NCBI RefSeq assembly: GCF_001262605.1
Contig: NZ_LGTC01000001.1
Span: 3,857,001 to 3,921,000 of the forward strand
DNA length: 64,000 bases
From: Pseudobacteroides cellulosolvens ATCC 35603 = DSM 2933
Lineage (GTDB): Bacteria; Bacillota; Clostridia; Acetivibrionales; DSM-2933
Direction of reading: 5' to 3'
The notes under the pieces were generated by a model. The model was given only the letters and a program-made list of their open reading frames with translations, was not told the DNA's origin and ran no database searches. The translations under genes were made by a program, and so were the position numbers. Numbering within the stretch: the stretch's first letter is position 1; each line of letters starts with the position of its first letter. Below, piece after piece: positions 43,199-52,516 of the stretch.

Positions 43199-44974
43199 TT
43201 ATATCTTGTTTTTTAGTAAATTGCAAACTGCATCTACCGCTCCTTCAGAACTAATACTTGCATCGGGCTTGAAATTGTTAAAAGAAGATTCATCTATGTT
43301 TATGATAAGTATCTCATTAGGTTGGTTCAATAACTTAAGCTTTTCTGCTTCATAATCATCCAGATTGAATATTGATGTAATAAAAATTTGCCCTGAATCG
43401 GTAAATATTCTTGCCAACTCTCCAATCTGTCTTATATGTTCATCCCTTCCTTCATAACTGGATACTCCATCTGAGACTAGTCCATGCAAAAGGCTGGAGA
43501 CCCCTAAATAATAGGCTTTAAATTTCAGCTTAAAAAGCTTGTTTTCCAATTCCTTTCCTATATTTTGTATTACATTTCCATTTCCCTCATTACCGGAAGT
43601 AATGACTATAAGCATTGCCTTGTGTCCATATACATCTTCTCTCTCTTTAGATGAAATAAGGCTTTTTTCCCATAAAAATTCCCGATCTTTGATATGCTGG
43701 AGCAGTGTATTATCAGAGTCTGATACCCCTTCTAAAATAATTCCTCCGCCTGAGATCTCATAGTTATCTACTATTACAAATCTTCCTGTTAACTCTATTT
43801 CAGAAATAGGATCAAAAGCAATAGGCTTGGTAGTTTCCAAAATACACTCAGCCACATCATGCCGTTCAACCTGATCCTTAAAAGTATCAATATTTAATTC
43901 CGCGGCATCAATAATACTTAGTATCTCAACCAACTTCACAGCAATTCTCAGAGTTCCTATTTTGAGTTTGTAAGTTTTGTTTTTTATAAGCGGTGCTTTA
44001 CCCACCCAGAATATATTTACCCTGAAACGAGAGCTTACCTCAGGCAATTTTTCATTTGCTTTAACCATTAACTCCCCGGGTTTTATATATATCTGGGTAT
44101 TTAGCGTCACACCAATAGCCTGATCAGCATAGGCAGCATCCCTTGGCTTTATATTGAAGCCCTCAATGCTTTTAATTACACTTCTCTTTTGTGAAGGTAA
44201 AAAAACAACTTCATCTCCGGCACGCACTGTGCCGCTTAAGATAGTACCTGCCACAATTCGTCTGTCATCGCCTTCTTCAGTAAACTTGTAAATATCCTGG
44301 GCAGGCATACGAAGCGGAAGTTCCTGATTTTCCTTCTTGTTTACAAATCCGTCCAACTGGCTGAGCACAGTAGGTCCATCATACCAATCGGTATTAGGTG
44401 ACTTACTCGCAATATTGTCTCCGTTAAAAGCACTAATTGGTATAAAATTCACCGGTTTTATATTTACCTTGTTTATAAACTCAGTAAATTCAGCAGTGAT
44501 TGAATTGAAAACATCTCTATCAAAATCTACCAAATCCATCTTGTTTACCAACACAACAACCTGTCTGATCCCCAACATGGAAACAATATGTCCGTGCCTC
44601 TTAGAGTTTTCCTTAATCCCTTCCTTTGCATCTATGACTAAAAGTGCAGCCTCAGCCCTTGAGGCTCCGGTAACCATATTTTTTAAAAACTCAATATGCC
44701 CGGGTGCATCTATAATAATGTAATCCCTTTTTCTTGTTTTAAAAAAGCATCTTGCAGTATCAATGGTGATTCCTTGTGCCTGCTCATCCTTTAATGCATC
44801 CAGTAGGAAAGCATATTCAAAGGGTCTGGAATTCTTTGTGCAATATTCCTTAACCGATTCAAGCTTACCTTCGGGAAGAGAGTCTGTGTCAGCCAAAAGC
44901 CTTCCAATCACAGTACTTTTGCCGTGATCCACATGTCCAACTATAACAATATTCATCTGTTCTCTAGTTTCCAT
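43199..44974 (-). CDS. cysN: Sulfate adenylyltransferase subunit 1 with degenerate APS-kinase-like domain
   Basis: GTPase subunit of ATP sulfurylase. The G1 motif is GHVDHGKST (13-21), then DAPGHIEF and NKMDLVDF, two beta-barrel domains, and from about residue 445 a CysC-like domain. In that domain the P-loop position reads VITSGNEGNGNV, with no GKS/T lysine. DEHIRQIGELARIFTDSGQIFITS still matches APS kinases. The kinase is therefore probably inactive. It lies one base after cysD. Loss of kinase agrees with a CysH that reduces APS directly. Confidence 0.9.
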   Translation of the reverse strand: METREQMNIVIVGHVDHGKSTVIGRLLADTDSLPEGKLESVKEYCTKNSRPFEYAFLLDALKDEQAQGITIDTARCFFKTRKRDYIIIDAPGHIEFLKNMVTGASRAEAALLVIDAKEGIKENSKRHGHIVSMLGIRQVVVLVNKMDLVDFDRDVFNSITAEFTEFINKVNIKPVNFIPISAFNGDNIASKSPNTDWYDGPTVLSQLDGFVNKKENQELPLRMPAQDIYKFTEEGDDRRIVAGTILSGTVRAGDEVVFLPSQKRSVIKSIEGFNIKPRDAAYADQAIGVTLNTQIYIKPGELMVKANEKLPEVSSRFRVNIFWVGKAPLIKNKTYKLKIGTLRIAVKLVEILSIIDAAELNIDTFKDQVERHDVAECILETTKPIAFDPISEIELTGRFVIVDNYEISGGGIILEGVSDSDNTLLQHIKDREFLWEKSLISSKEREDVYGHKAMLIVITSGNEGNGNVIQNIGKELENKLFKLKFKAYYLGVSSLLHGLVSDGVSSYEGRDEHIRQIGELARIFTDSGQIFITSIFNLDDYEAEKLKLLNQPNEILIINIDESSFNNFKPDASISSEGAVDAVCNLLKNKI

Positions 44975-44975
44975 A

Positions 44976-45857
44976 TTACATATACCCTCCCCTTCTCAAT
45001 GTCTCAAGGCCTCCACCGTCATCCTTATCCTGAGCACGACCTGATCTTTCAGCTATATTTGCAAATTTACCGCTCTTTAATTCTTCAATAATTTCGCTTA
45101 CATTCTTTGCTGTTGAATCAACCGGTAAAGTACAGGGATAGCACCCTAGGGATCTGTAACGTTTACCGTCACCCTGATCAAAATATAAAGAAGTAATGGG
45201 TATGTTCTCCCTCTCGATATATTCCCAAATATTCAGCTCTGTCCAATCAAGCAGCGGATGAATCCTTATATGGGTCCCTGGAGCAAAATCCGTCTTAAAC
45301 TGGTTCCAGAATTCAGGCGGTTGATCACCCACATCCCAGTCATTTTCCTTATCTCTTGGAGAGAAATAACGTTCTTTTGACCTACTTCCCTCTTCATCAG
45401 CCCTAACACCTACAATAACTCCTGTGTACTTCTCCCTGTTTGTATCAGGTATATATTTACCTGTTTTAAGATCCATCACATATCTATCCCACTCACCGGA
45501 CAGTGTATTCTTTAAAGCTTCCGACTTTAAGGACTGGCAGCAGCTGATGCGGTCAATTTTCCCATTGGGAAATGTATTTCCTTCTGTTAATGCCTTACTG
45601 TTTTCGCCGTATACCATGGTCAATTTCCATTTTAATGCAAGATCATCCCTATATTTAATCATTTCGGGTATTTTATAGTGAGTATCAATGTGTACAAGCG
45701 GTATGGGAACATGGCCGAAAAATGCCTTTCTAGCCAGCCAGAGAAGTACTGTGCTGTCTTTTCCAATAGACCAGAGCATGCAAATATTTTTAAATTCCCT
45801 GTATGCTTCTCTAAGTATATGAACACTCTGTGCTTCCAACTTATCCAAATGATTCAT
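44976..45857 (-). CDS. cysD: Sulfate adenylyltransferase subunit 2
   Basis: Catalytic subunit that makes APS from ATP and sulfate. PP-loop-type motif is MLWSIGKDSTVLLWLARKAF near the N-terminus, followed by PLVHIDTHYKIPEM, GVRADEEGSRSKERYFSPRD, and SLGCYPCTLPVDSTA near the C-terminus; these are typical of CysD. ATG 45857 overlaps the cysH stop (ATGA), with GGAGGAG upstream. 293 residues is normal. Partner of the adjacent cysN. Confidence 0.96.
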   Translation of the reverse strand: MNHLDKLEAQSVHILREAYREFKNICMLWSIGKDSTVLLWLARKAFFGHVPIPLVHIDTHYKIPEMIKYRDDLALKWKLTMVYGENSKALTEGNTFPNGKIDRISCCQSLKSEALKNTLSGEWDRYVMDLKTGKYIPDTNREKYTGVIVGVRADEEGSRSKERYFSPRDKENDWDVGDQPPEFWNQFKTDFAPGTHIRIHPLLDWTELNIWEYIERENIPITSLYFDQGDGKRYRSLGCYPCTLPVDSTAKNVSEIIEELKSGKFANIAERSGRAQDKDDGGGLETLRRGGYM

Positions 45858-46591
45858 ATTTTCTCCTCCAATCTTAGGTGTAAACCACATTCTTTTTTAT
45901 CGGGGTTCTCCCACCACCATCTTCCCCTTCGAACATCCTCGCTGGGTTTTACGGCTCTGGTGCAAGGCTGGCATCCGATGCTCGGAAAACCATTTCTATA
46001 TAAATTGCTGTATGGAACATTATGCTTATTTATGTATTCCCATACCATGTCTTCTGTCCAAAATGCTATAGGGTTTATTTTATAGATAGAGTGACTTATA
46101 TCCCACTCAAAGATTTCTATTTCCTGACGCGTCTGTGACTGATATCTTCTTAATCCGCAAATCCAGCCATCCACGGTACTCAAAACCCGCTTAAGGGGCT
46201 TAACCTTCCTTATCTCACAGCATTTTTTCCTTTGCTCAACGCTTTCATAAAAGAAATTCGGGCCGAACTTGGAGACTAAGACTTCCAAGTCCTGGCTTTC
46301 CGGGGCATAAACCTCATAATTAAAGTTATACCTTTGCATGGTCTCAGCCATAAGGTCATAGGTATTCTGAAAATGCCTTCCGGTGTCTAAAAAGAAAATT
46401 CTTGCGTTGGGATTATTTTTAAGCAAAATGTCTGTAAGGACCTGATCTTCAATAGAAAGGCTTGATGCCAATGCAATTTTGGAGCTTCCTATTTCATTAA
46501 TAATATACCTTATAATATCTTCAGGACTTTTTTCTATAAAATCATTGTTTAATTTCTTTAGGTTTAATTCATTTAGATTTAATTTACTCAT
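45854..46591 (-). CDS. cysH: Adenylylsulfate (APS) reductase, iron-sulfur CysH type
   Basis: Thioredoxin-dependent reduction of APS (or PAPS) to sulfite. PP-loop motif is ALASSLSIEDQVLTD; a second motif is LDTGRHFQNTYD. The cysteine pair CC near residues 124-125 and CQPC near 206-209 would bind the [4Fe-4S] cluster that marks APS-preferring enzymes. The catalytic cysteine is in ECGLH near the C-terminus. 245 residues is usual. It is placed between cysA and cysD. Confidence 0.94.
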   Translation of the reverse strand: MSKLNLNELNLKKLNNDFIEKSPEDIIRYIINEIGSSKIALASSLSIEDQVLTDILLKNNPNARIFFLDTGRHFQNTYDLMAETMQRYNFNYEVYAPESQDLEVLVSKFGPNFFYESVEQRKKCCEIRKVKPLKRVLSTVDGWICGLRRYQSQTRQEIEIFEWDISHSIYKINPIAFWTEDMVWEYINKHNVPYSNLYRNGFPSIGCQPCTRAVKPSEDVRRGRWWWENPDKKECGLHLRLEEKI

Positions 46592-46615
46592 TTCTTTTCC
46601 CCCTTGAAAAATTTA

Positions 46616-47689
46616 TTAAATCACATAATCTTCGGGTATAAAAACCCTAAAATCCCTTGGCCTTACATAAATCTTTTGTTTCTCCATTAGACCAAGCTTC
46701 CTGTATTTCTCTTTACTTATTTCAGCCTCAATATAATCCCCGCAGTCAAGCCTCTTTAGTTCCAGGTTTACAATAGGGCCTACAGCCCTTATAAAAACAA
46801 TCTCTGCGGCAATAAACTCATTTCCTTTTGCCTCAAGACTTATTTCTATATCATGGGGGCGGATATAGCTTATTGCATTTTTATTCCTGGTCTCAGCATG
46901 TTCCGGTACATCAAGCTTTATTGACCCAATCTCAACTTTCCCATTATGCACCCTTCCGTGGAAAAGGTTGACGTTTCCTAAAAAGTTATATACAAAAGGA
47001 TTTACAGGATTATCATATACCTCTTCAGGTGTGCCAATTTGCTCTATTTTGCCTTTGTTTAAAATTACAATTCTATCAGCAACATCAAGAGCTTCTTCCT
47101 GGTCATGTGTTACAAAAACACTCGTAATGGGATATTCATCATGGAGCTTCCTGAGCCATCTGCGAAGGTCCTTCCTTACCTTTGCATCCAGGGCACCGAA
47201 AGGCTCATCAAGGAGCAATACCTTAGGCTCTACAGCCAACGCCCTTGCAAGTGCTATTCTTTGCCTCTGACCGCCGGAAAGCTGTGCTGGATAACGTTTC
47301 GCCAATTCCTCCATCTTTATAAGTGAAAGCAGCTCATGAACCTTTTTATTAATTTCTTCCTTACCGGGCCTCAGCTTGGAAGGTCTGACCTTCAATCCAA
47401 AAGCTATGTTTTCAAAAACATTCATGTGCTTAAATAGTGCATAATGCTGAAACACAAAGCCTACTTTTCTATCCTGTGTGCTTTTTTGGGTGTTATCTTC
47501 ACCATCAAAAATAATACTTCCTTTGTCTGCAGATTCCAGCCCTGCAATTATTCTTAAAAGTGTTGTTTTACCTGAACCGGATGGTCCCAATAGAGCAACC
47601 AGCTCTCCCGTGTTAATCTTAAGATTGATATCACTAAGTGCTTCAAATGAATCAAAATGCTTTGTAATGTTTAAAATATCAATGCTCAT
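46616..47689 (-). CDS. cysA: Sulfate/thiosulfate ABC transporter ATPase
   Basis: ATPase of the sulfate importer. Walker A is GPSGSGKTT, signature LSGGQRQRIALARAL, Walker B VLLLDEPFGALD, switch histidine in FVTHDQEEALD. A C-terminal TOBE-like domain has ISYIRPHDIEI and KIYVRPRDFRVF. ATG 47689 follows GGGGGA; the open frame extends 11 codons upstream without a ribosome site. Follows cysW, precedes cysH. Confidence 0.95.
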   Translation of the reverse strand: MSIDILNITKHFDSFEALSDINLKINTGELVALLGPSGSGKTTLLRIIAGLESADKGSIIFDGEDNTQKSTQDRKVGFVFQHYALFKHMNVFENIAFGLKVRPSKLRPGKEEINKKVHELLSLIKMEELAKRYPAQLSGGQRQRIALARALAVEPKVLLLDEPFGALDAKVRKDLRRWLRKLHDEYPITSVFVTHDQEEALDVADRIVILNKGKIEQIGTPEEVYDNPVNPFVYNFLGNVNLFHGRVHNGKVEIGSIKLDVPEHAETRNKNAISYIRPHDIEISLEAKGNEFIAAEIVFIRAVGPIVNLELKRLDCGDYIEAEISKEKYRKLGLMEKQKIYVRPRDFRVFIPEDYVI

Positions 47690-47742
47690 AACCATTCCCC
47701 CATATTTAGACTTCTTTAACATTCCATCGTCACCGTTAAAAT

Positions 47743-48621
47743 TTAATCATTCTTTAATTGCTGCTTTATCCTCCAATCAGCAATGTTTTTAATAATTAGA
47801 TTTATAATTGCAATTATTGTTAGCAGCGAAGCTACCGCAAAGGCAGCAGAAAATTTGTATTCGTTGTATAGTATCTCAACATGAAGAGGCAATGTGTTTG
47901 TAAGCCCTCTGATATGACCTGAAACAACCGAAACAGCACCAAACTCACCAGCTGCTCTTGCTGCTGTCAGCATTATACCGTATAATAGTGCCCATTTTAC
48001 ATTTGGAAGGGTTATCAGCCAAAAAGTCTTTAAGCCGCTTGCTCCTAAAGTAAGTGCTGCTTCCTCTTCGCTTGTTCCCTGGGCTTCCATTAAAGGTATC
48101 AGTTCCCTGGCTACAAATGGCAGGGTAACAAACAGGGTGGCTATAACAATACCGGCAGGAGCGAATATAATCTTTATACCAAGGGAGGTAAGAAGCGGGG
48201 CTAACAAGCCATGACTGGTACTGAAAAGCAAAACAAATATCAATCCTGCAACAACAGGAGAAATCGCAAAGGGCAAATCAATAATTGTAATTAGCAGGTT
48301 TTTACCTTTAAACTTGAATTTAGCCACCGCCCAAGCCACTATAAGTCCAAATGTGGTATTTATGGGCACAACAATCGCTATTGTAGTAAGGGTTAACTTT
48401 ATTGCTTTCATCGCCATGGGGTCACTGATTGCAGCATAGTACACGCTTGCTCCCTGTTCAAAAGCTTTGAGAAATACCGAAATAAGCGGAACTAAGAGCA
48501 TTACCACAAAAAATATCAGTGCAATTGCTGTAAGGATAATTGCAACAAGTTTTGTGTCATTTGCTGCTTTTTTACGGGTCTGATTTATCATATTTATTTT
48601 AGTGGGGATACTTCCAGCCAT
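47743..48621 (-). CDS. cysW: Sulfate ABC transporter permease CysW
   Basis: Second membrane permease of the sulfate importer. Six hydrophobic segments; the coupling motif EEEAALTLGASGLKTFWLITLPNVKWALLYG carries the EAA consensus, and FGAVSVVSGHIRGLTNTLPLHVEILYNEY is the CysW family ending. ATG 48621 lies eight bases after AGGAG; a GTG three codons upstream overlaps that site. Confidence 0.94.
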   Translation of the reverse strand: MAGSIPTKINMINQTRKKAANDTKLVAIILTAIALIFFVVMLLVPLISVFLKAFEQGASVYYAAISDPMAMKAIKLTLTTIAIVVPINTTFGLIVAWAVAKFKFKGKNLLITIIDLPFAISPVVAGLIFVLLFSTSHGLLAPLLTSLGIKIIFAPAGIVIATLFVTLPFVARELIPLMEAQGTSEEEAALTLGASGLKTFWLITLPNVKWALLYGIMLTAARAAGEFGAVSVVSGHIRGLTNTLPLHVEILYNEYKFSAAFAVASLLTIIAIINLIIKNIADWRIKQQLKND

Positions 48622-48662
48622 ATTTATCACTCCTAAGTTATTTCTAAGGCATTACTTATCAT

Positions 48663-49508
48663 CTATCTATGTCTGTTACTGGTCCACCATTGGAACACAT
48701 TAATAATCAAAAGCATTATGAAAGATATAACGAGCATTATGGCAGCTATAGCCGTCCCACCTGCATAATCATACTGTTCCAGCTTTGTTCTGATTAATAA
48801 GGGTGCTATTTCTGTTTTTAACGGCATATTACCGGAAATAAAAACAACTGATCCGTATTCGCCCAAAGCCCTTGCAAATGCGAGTGCAAAACCTGTTATT
48901 ACAGCGGGCATCAATTCTGGCAATATAATTTTACGAAAGGTTTGAAATCTTGTTGCCCCAAGACATGCAGCTGCTTCTTCAACCTCAAGGTCAATACTTT
49001 GCAGAACAGGTTGAACCGTGCGTACTACAAAGGGAAAGCTTATAAATATTAATGCTATTGTAATTCCTATAGGAGTATAAGATATTTTCACTCCCATAGT
49101 TGCAAACAGCTTACCTATCCATCCATTCTGAGCATAAAGAGCAGTAAGCGAAATACCTGCAACAGCAGTTGGAAGAGCGAAAGGTAAATCTATCAAGCCA
49201 TCAATTATCTTTTTGCCTGGAAATGTATATCTTTCAAGAACCCACGCAATCAGAAGCCCAAATATAGCATTTATTGTAGCTGCTAAAAAAGAAGTACCAA
49301 ATGAAATTTTCAATGCAGTAAGTACTCTTTCTGAAAATGCTATGTCCCAGAACTTCGCCGATCCTATACTTGAACTGTTAAGAAAAACCATTGATACAGG
49401 AATCAAAACCAACAGGGTAATATATACTAAAGATAATCCCATTGTTATCCCGAAACCCGGTATAACACTTTGCTGCTTTAGTTTAAATGATCTTATTGTC
49501 AAATTCAT
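48663..49508 (-). CDS. cysT: Sulfate ABC transporter permease CysT
   Basis: First membrane permease of the sulfate importer (CysT/CysU). 281 residues, six hydrophobic helices, with DLPFALPTAVAGISLTALYA and the coupling motif EEAAACLGATRFQTFRKIILPELMPA, then GEYGSVVFISGNMPLKTEIAPLLI. It lies about 54 bases after sbp. Confidence 0.95.
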   Translation of the reverse strand: MNLTIRSFKLKQQSVIPGFGITMGLSLVYITLLVLIPVSMVFLNSSSIGSAKFWDIAFSERVLTALKISFGTSFLAATINAIFGLLIAWVLERYTFPGKKIIDGLIDLPFALPTAVAGISLTALYAQNGWIGKLFATMGVKISYTPIGITIALIFISFPFVVRTVQPVLQSIDLEVEEAAACLGATRFQTFRKIILPELMPAVITGFALAFARALGEYGSVVFISGNMPLKTEIAPLLIRTKLEQYDYAGGTAIAAIMLVISFIMLLIINVFQWWTSNRHR

Positions 49509-49562
49509 GAACTCACCTCAATACATATTTTGAAAGATAACCAGAAAGGCTCTGCTGCTGTC

Positions 49563-50645
49563 TTATTCTTTTATGTATATCCGGTCAAAAACTCCCCCGT
49601 CATCAAAGTGCTCTTTTTGTACCTTATTCCAGCCTCCAAAAACTTCATCAATGGTAAAGAGCTCTATTTTCGGAAACTGTGCAGCATATCTCTTTGCGAC
49701 CGATTCATTTCTGGGCCTGTAATAATTTTTAGCAGCAATTTCCTGACCTTCATCACTATACAGATATTTCAAATATTCTTCTGCAACCACACGTATTCCA
49801 TGTTTATCAACTATTGAGTCAACAACAGTTACAGGAGGCTCAGCCAAAATACTTATTGAAGGAAATATTATATCGAATTTATCTTTTCCAAGCTCATTGA
49901 TTGAAAGAAACGCCTCATTTTCCCATGCGATAAGAACATCACCCATTTCACGTTCAACAAAGGTCGTTGTAGAGCCTCTTGCACCTGAATCCAGTACAGG
50001 TACATTCCTATAAATTGCCTTGACAAATTCCTTTGCTTTGCCTTCATCATTCCCATTCTTTTTAAGTGAATAGCCCCATGCTGCAAGATAATTCCAGCGA
50101 GCTCCCCCTGATGTTTTTGGATTTGGAGTAATAACCTCAACATCAGCTCTTATAAGGTCATCCCAGTCTTTTATGTTTTTTGGGTTACCCTTTCTTACAA
50201 GGAAAACTATGGTTGATGTGTATGGTGTAGAATTGTTAGGCAATCTTTTTTGCCATTTTTTATTAATTATTTCTTTATTTTTATTTATTGAATCGATATC
50301 ATAAGCCAGGGCTAAAGTAACTACATCTGCTTCGTTTCCGTCAATAACTGCTCTTGCCTGGCTGCCGGAACCTCCATGTGACTGTTGTATTGAAACATCT
50401 TGCCCCGTTTTATTTTTCCAGTACTTTGTAAAAGCTGTATTATACTCCTGATATAGTTCACGGGTAGGGTCATAAGAAACATTTAGAAGTGTAATAGGAT
50501 TAGTATCTGATGAACTCCCCTGTTTTTGAGGCTCATTTCCACCACATCCGACAAATCCTGCAGCTATAGCAATCATAATGGCGGCTATAAACCTTTGTTT
50601 TGTTGAAAATCTTAATTTTGTTAGTTTTTTGATTCTTATACTCAT
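49563..50645 (-). CDS. sbp: Sulfate-binding lipoprotein
   Basis: Extracytoplasmic sulfate-binding protein. The signal peptide has a long basic N-region and ends in the lipobox GFVGCGG, so it is lipid-anchored. The body has LLNVSYDPTRELYQEYNTAF, QSHGGSGSQARAV, ITPNPKTSGGARWNYLAAW and VLIAWENEAFL, the classic sulfate/thiosulfate-binding signatures. ATG 50645 lies eight bases after AGGAG; GTG/ATG codons just upstream overlap the site. First gene of the sulfate operon. Confidence 0.95.
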   Translation of the reverse strand: MSIRIKKLTKLRFSTKQRFIAAIMIAIAAGFVGCGGNEPQKQGSSSDTNPITLLNVSYDPTRELYQEYNTAFTKYWKNKTGQDVSIQQSHGGSGSQARAVIDGNEADVVTLALAYDIDSINKNKEIINKKWQKRLPNNSTPYTSTIVFLVRKGNPKNIKDWDDLIRADVEVITPNPKTSGGARWNYLAAWGYSLKKNGNDEGKAKEFVKAIYRNVPVLDSGARGSTTTFVEREMGDVLIAWENEAFLSINELGKDKFDIIFPSISILAEPPVTVVDSIVDKHGIRVVAEEYLKYLYSDEGQEIAAKNYYRPRNESVAKRYAAQFPKIELFTIDEVFGGWNKVQKEHFDDGGVFDRIYIKE

Positions 50646-50740
50646 TCTCATCACTCCTAAAAAAATTTTATCTGCCTGTGTTATATGACCTTTAGCAATA
50701 CATTAGTACTCTTATCGTTTTACTAGGAATTCAGATATTT

Positions 50741-50767
50741 TTTTATGGGGTATTTAACCCCATAAAA
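50741..50767 (-). promoter_or_regulatory. Perfect hairpin in the sulfate-operon leader
   Basis: TTTTATGGGGT and ACCCCATAAAA form an 11-bp perfect stem with a five-base loop, in the leader between the promoter and sbp. On the minus strand no T-run follows, so it is not a standard terminator there. It could be a processing or protein-binding site. No S-box or T-box features were found. Confidence 0.55.
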
Positions 50768-50808
50768 TTTTTATTTCGTAGTATTCTTATTTGTTTTGTA
50801 TGTTTTAT

Positions 50809-50837
50809 ATTTTAAACCCAGAAGAAATATATGTCAA
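50809..50837 (-). promoter_or_regulatory. Sigma-A promoter of the sulfate-assimilation operon
   Basis: Minus-strand consensus TTGACA (50832-50837) and TAAAAT (50809-50814) are exactly 17 bases apart. The leader to sbp is about 155 bases. It is the only strong promoter seen between sbp and the repeat copy C. Confidence 0.8.
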
Positions 50838-50899
50838 TAGGTTTTTAATATAATTTTGCCCCTTCTTCAATAACATCACGATTAACACACTTTAAGGCA

Positions 50900-50993
50900 T
50901 GATTGAAATATTACTTACCGTTTTGAGTGTGTGTTCACGAGTTAAGTTAACTTAGAAAGCGAAATTATACGGGAAGTTATATTAGGGGCATGC
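50900..50993 (+). repeat. Dispersed palindromic repeat, copy C (full length, diverged)
   Basis: Contains ATTACTTACCG, GTTCACGAGTTAAGTTAAC and AGCGAAATTATACGGGAAGT in the same order as copies A and B, flanked by GCATGA and GGGGCATGCC. It ends at the stop codon of the flavodoxin-like reductase gene, the same position relative to a minus-strand gene as copies A, D, E and F. Confidence 0.7.
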
Positions 50994-51569
50994 CTAGCCA
51001 TTTAATTTTTCTAACATCCAAACCATATTTTCGCCTAAGTTTTCAAAGGTACGCTTGCCTTCTTCATCGTTTTGGACTTCACCTATATCTCTTGCAAGAG
51101 TCATATTCCAATAACTTGATGTTGCAATAGGCATCTCTGCAATGCCAAAGAAAAAATTAATAGCTGAATAAACAAAGTTTGATCCTGCACGTCTTACTGC
51201 CACAACAGGAGCACCTACCTTATGCTTTAGCAGGTTGTTGTTTGCCTTTGATACATATCCGCATCTGTCAATAAATGCCTTAACTTCAGTAGTTACATTG
51301 CTAAAATAAGTTGGCGAGCCTATAATAACTCCATCAGCATCAAAAACCTTTTCCAAAACATCATTTAGTTTATCATCTTGTATTACACAGCGTTTGTTTC
51401 TACTTTTAAAGCATCCGCCGCATGCCCTGCAGCCATGTAAAAGCATGCCTCCCAACTGAACATATTCAACCTCTATACCGTTCTTAGCCAGTATATTCCC
51501 AACTATCTCAAGACTTTGTTTGGTATTACCATTTACCCTTGGACTGCCATTAATTGCTATTACTTTCAT
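50994..51569 (-). CDS. NADPH-dependent FMN reductase / iron-sulfur flavoprotein-like
   Basis: Flavodoxin-fold protein of 191 residues. The N-terminal IAINGSPRVNGNTKQSLEI is the FMN-phosphate loop. A cysteine group follows (GCRACGGCFKSRNKRC, near residues 48-63), of the kind that binds an iron-sulfur cluster in iron-sulfur flavoproteins, then DGVIIGSPTYFSNVTTEVKAFIDR. Electron carrier or quinone/disulfide reductase; substrate unknown. ATG 51569 preferred; an in-frame TTG lies four codons upstream. Own promoter. Confidence 0.85.
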   Translation of the reverse strand: MKVIAINGSPRVNGNTKQSLEIVGNILAKNGIEVEYVQLGGMLLHGCRACGGCFKSRNKRCVIQDDKLNDVLEKVFDADGVIIGSPTYFSNVTTEVKAFIDRCGYVSKANNNLLKHKVGAPVVAVRRAGSNFVYSAINFFFGIAEMPIATSSYWNMTLARDIGEVQNDEEGKRTFENLGENMVWMLEKLNG

Positions 51570-51613
51570 AATCCTGATCAACTCCTTAATATAACAATTG
51601 ATTAACCACTTTT

Positions 51614-51642
51614 AATATATAGAGAATTTCACAGGAAATCAA
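51614..51642 (-). promoter_or_regulatory. Sigma-A promoter of the FMN-reductase gene
   Basis: Minus-strand TTGATT (51637-51642) and TATATT (51614-51619) are 17 bases apart, about 45 bases before the start codon. Confidence 0.7.
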
Positions 51643-51740
51643 GTATCCATTATTAGTAAATTCAAATAATTGCTAAATACTAAAATAATCATAAGAAGTT
51701 GAAAAGGAATAGTATATCTTTGCTTTATTTATTAAATTAC

Positions 51741-52392
51741 TTACATCACTTTTACAGTTTTAACTTTATCAATAAAGTACCTATGTTCTCTTATAAAATG
51801 GTCAGGTATCAGGGGAGACAGTGTTCCACTACCCAGAATCTTGCAAGACATCCTGAGTTTTTTGACCTTCTCAAGGAAACAGATAAACATCTCCATCAGT
51901 TTAACTGTTTCTTCACTCAGAAACTCCAAAGCCCCATCATCTAAAGACACTTTCATAAGCATCATTTCAATGTCTGATGCTTTAGTAAGAAGTTTATTAA
52001 AACTCTCTTTAAATCTTAATATATCATCTGACAATATCGTTTCAGCCGGGTCTATAAATGACGAAAGGGCCGATGCATGCACAACACCATCCGATAGCCA
52101 GATCTTTACTCTTTTTACCAGCTCTAGTGGGATATCGATTTCGCTCTTTACAGGCATGGTCAGAAATTCTTTAAATTCTGTTGCTTCGTTTATCTGCTGA
52201 TTTATTATACTTGGCGATAGGTTCATCTGAAGTTGGCATGTTAAAAGCCCATATAATAACATCTTTTTGTATTCTATGAAGCATGAAAGTCCATTTAGAA
52301 GAGCCGGATATTCGGGCAAGTCCATTTACTTGAAAGATTGCATGATCCCTCATTATACTGGTCCAAAACAAGATTTGGCTTTTATAATCCAT
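51741..52392 (-). pseudogene. DUF2935 protein, interrupted by a frameshift
   Basis: The N-terminal part starts at ATG 52392 (MDYKSQILFWTSIMRDHAIFQ) and the rest continues in another frame from about 52320 (EYPALLNGLSCFIEYKKMLL onwards) to 51741. Removing one base near plus-strand 52315-52320 joins them into about 216 residues. The FW..IM.DHA pattern and the second half (LILPDHFIREHRYFI-like end) recall DUF2935, a two-repeat, helical, possibly metal-binding family of unknown role found in spore-forming Firmicutes. Either a decayed gene or a base-call error. Confidence 0.7.
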
Positions 52393-52516
52393 AATTATAA
52401 CACCTTCTCGCATCTAGCAAGTTTATTATTATTATTACGCCTGTTAACATAATATTAGGCAAATTGTTTAAATGTGCATAAGAATATTAACATCTTAGTT
52501 AACAATTATAGCATAT

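Noticed and set aside
50646..50900. S-box or T-box leader before the sulfate operon
   Set aside because: None of the conserved T-box (AGGGTGGNACCGCG-like) or SAM-riboswitch segments are seen; only one simple hairpin.
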